From assembly GCA_033026295.1 (NCBI GenBank), contig CM065186.1, positions 20,154,172 through 20,218,171 of the forward strand: DNA of 64,000 bases. Direction: 5' to 3'. Below the pieces are notes generated by a model. It had not been told where the DNA came from. It did no database searches and saw only the letters and a program-made list of their open reading frames with translations. How positions within the stretch are numbered: position 1 is the first letter of the stretch; the number at the start of each line of letters is the position of its first letter. Shown here in pieces: positions 62,990 to 64,000 of this stretch. Source of the stretch: Channa striata. Lineage: Eukaryota > Chordata > Actinopteri > Anabantiformes > Channidae. The translations under genes and the position numbers were made by a program.

Positions 62990-64000
62990 CTGGGTCCTCA
63001 CCAATAGCATAATATTACACTGCACTCCCTGGCATATTTTTTTCCAACATGCACTAACTGTGCAACAAAATAGAGGAGTTGTCTCTCTTGCTAAGCAAAA
63101 ACAAAAACAGAGACCTTTATACATCCTGTGTTTTGTGCTTGACAGAATTGCGGCTGTTTGATCTAATAGTGGATTCTGCTCTTCAGCTGAGTGGATTTCA
63201 ACTCTACAGAGCAGATGGACACAAAGAGCTTTCCAACAAAACAAAGGGAGGTGGAATTTGTTTTTATATTAACAGTGGCTGGTGAAACGATGTGTCAGTT
63301 TTGTCTCAGCACTGTTCCCCGGACCTTGAGGCCTTTATCATTAACTGTAAGCCCTTCAACACGCCACGTGAGTTTTTATCAATTATTTTCGTTGGTGTCA
63401 CACCCGGTCCACTTACACAGCTTCACACCTCCTTGTCCTCCTCTCCTCTGCCCGTCACACCTCTCACCATCAAAAAGGGAGGTGTGAATATGCTGTTCAA
63501 ACGGCTGAACCCTCACAAAGCTGCAGGCCCAGACTCTTCCTCCACCCTTAAGCACTGTGCCAATCAGTTGGCTCTAGTGTTCAGATATTTTCATACATAA
63601 CTGGAGACCTGTCATGTCCTAGTCGCTTTAAGGCCTCGATCTGGGGAGTGCAGAGATTCCCCAGGATCCAAAGGATGCTTTATGTCAAGACACTGTTTTT
63701 GGACTTCAGCTCTGCCTTTAACACAATCCCAGACAAACTATCCCAGCTAAACATGCCCGACTCTATTTGGAGATGGATTATGGGCTTTCAGATGGACGGA
63801 GGCAGGTTGTGAGCCTGGGGAAGCCTCCGGTACATAAACTCTTTCAGCCCCTCTCCTCTGATAAGTGAGTCCATTAAGACCAGGACTTCACAGCACAAGA
63901 TAGTTTAGTCCCAACTGAACAGTGGCCATAATCTCCCAAGATAACCCCCCAACTCACAGACAATAATTTTAACCTTTCAAGTTGTACTACAACCTCACAT
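62990..64000 (+). pseudogene. LINE (Rex/L2 supergroup) endonuclease and RT fragments, runs off the window
   Basis: 63079-63285 encodes EN: LLLSKNKNRDLYTSCVLCLTELRLFD, then LQLSGFQLYRADGHKELSNKTKGGGICFYINSGW. It continues in another frame with LSQHCSPDLEAFIINCKPFNTPREF (63297-63380). RT starts near 63475 (RLNPHKAAGPDS) and palm FLDFSSAFNTIPDKLSQLN lies near 63695. A jump to KLFQPLSSD near 63836 and the KNSF-like end follow. It is missing most of the RT core and is heavily broken. Same family as 12108-13335. Confidence 0.7.

Noticed and set aside
1..64000. tRNA, rRNA, snRNA, miRNA and CRISPR features
   Set aside because: I saw no A/B-box tRNA cloverleaf, rRNA core, evenly spaced repeats or convincing short hairpin with conserved arms. 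Small RNA genes cannot be excluded by eye.

Overview
This window looks like nuclear DNA from a teleost, probably a percomorph. It is AT-rich, has GT-AG introns, and is packed with repeat classes typical of fish genomes: L2-, RTE- and Rex-type LINEs, Tc1/mariner, hAT, and Gypsy and BEL/Pao LTR elements. I see no bacterial operons, CRISPR array, rRNA or tRNA gene.

One host gene is supported: apobec2, a cytidine-deaminase-fold protein of the AID/APOBEC family, on the + strand. It has three coding exons (6914-7098, 31554-31778, 34910-35213). They join in frame (split Gly62 and split Trp137) to give 237 residues with all zinc-site residues present. Intron 1 is about 24.5 kb and intron 2 about 3.1 kb. 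A strong splice acceptor just upstream suggests a non-coding leader exon, and a possible 3'UTR intron follows the stop.

Layout. 1-6300: intergenic, with two L2 fragments, a long repeat called family X here (copy 1, carrying a nested hAT-like element), and an RT-deleted Rex-like LINE. 6300-7098: candidate promoter, leader and exon 1. 7099-31553: intron 1, mostly transposons. In order these are an antisense RTE 5' half abutting a sense RTE 3' half, a Rex-type fragment, a Tc1-like element bounded by inverted repeats and TA, an L2 scrap, a near full-length antisense Rex-like LINE, an LTR-like repeat, family X copy 2, an L2 fragment, another LINE fragment, and a near full-length RTE element. 31554-35400: exons 2 and 3 with a small LINE fragment in intron 2. 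35400-44000: hAT remnant, a rearranged Gypsy element with its 3' LTR, an L2 element with an intact SGNH-type ORF1 but no RT, an RTE scrap and a solo LTR. 44000-49725: a BEL/Pao element on the minus strand, interrupted by a solo LTR and by a second insert. 49725-64000: LTR-like repeats, family X copy 3 (inverted), an L2 copy split by a DNA element with a TA duplication, and a terminal pile of LINE fragments.

The only gene likely to act for the host is apobec2. All transposon ORFs carry stops, frameshifts or domain losses except the L2 ORF1. The strongest structural observations are nested insertions with exact target-site duplications (ATAT, GAATA, TA), loss of the RT catalytic core in four different retroelements, the inverted RTE pair inside intron 1, and three copies of the unclassified family X. 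I did not find a convincing new biological system. Clade names for the LINEs rest on recognising protein motifs by eye and were not checked by database search.
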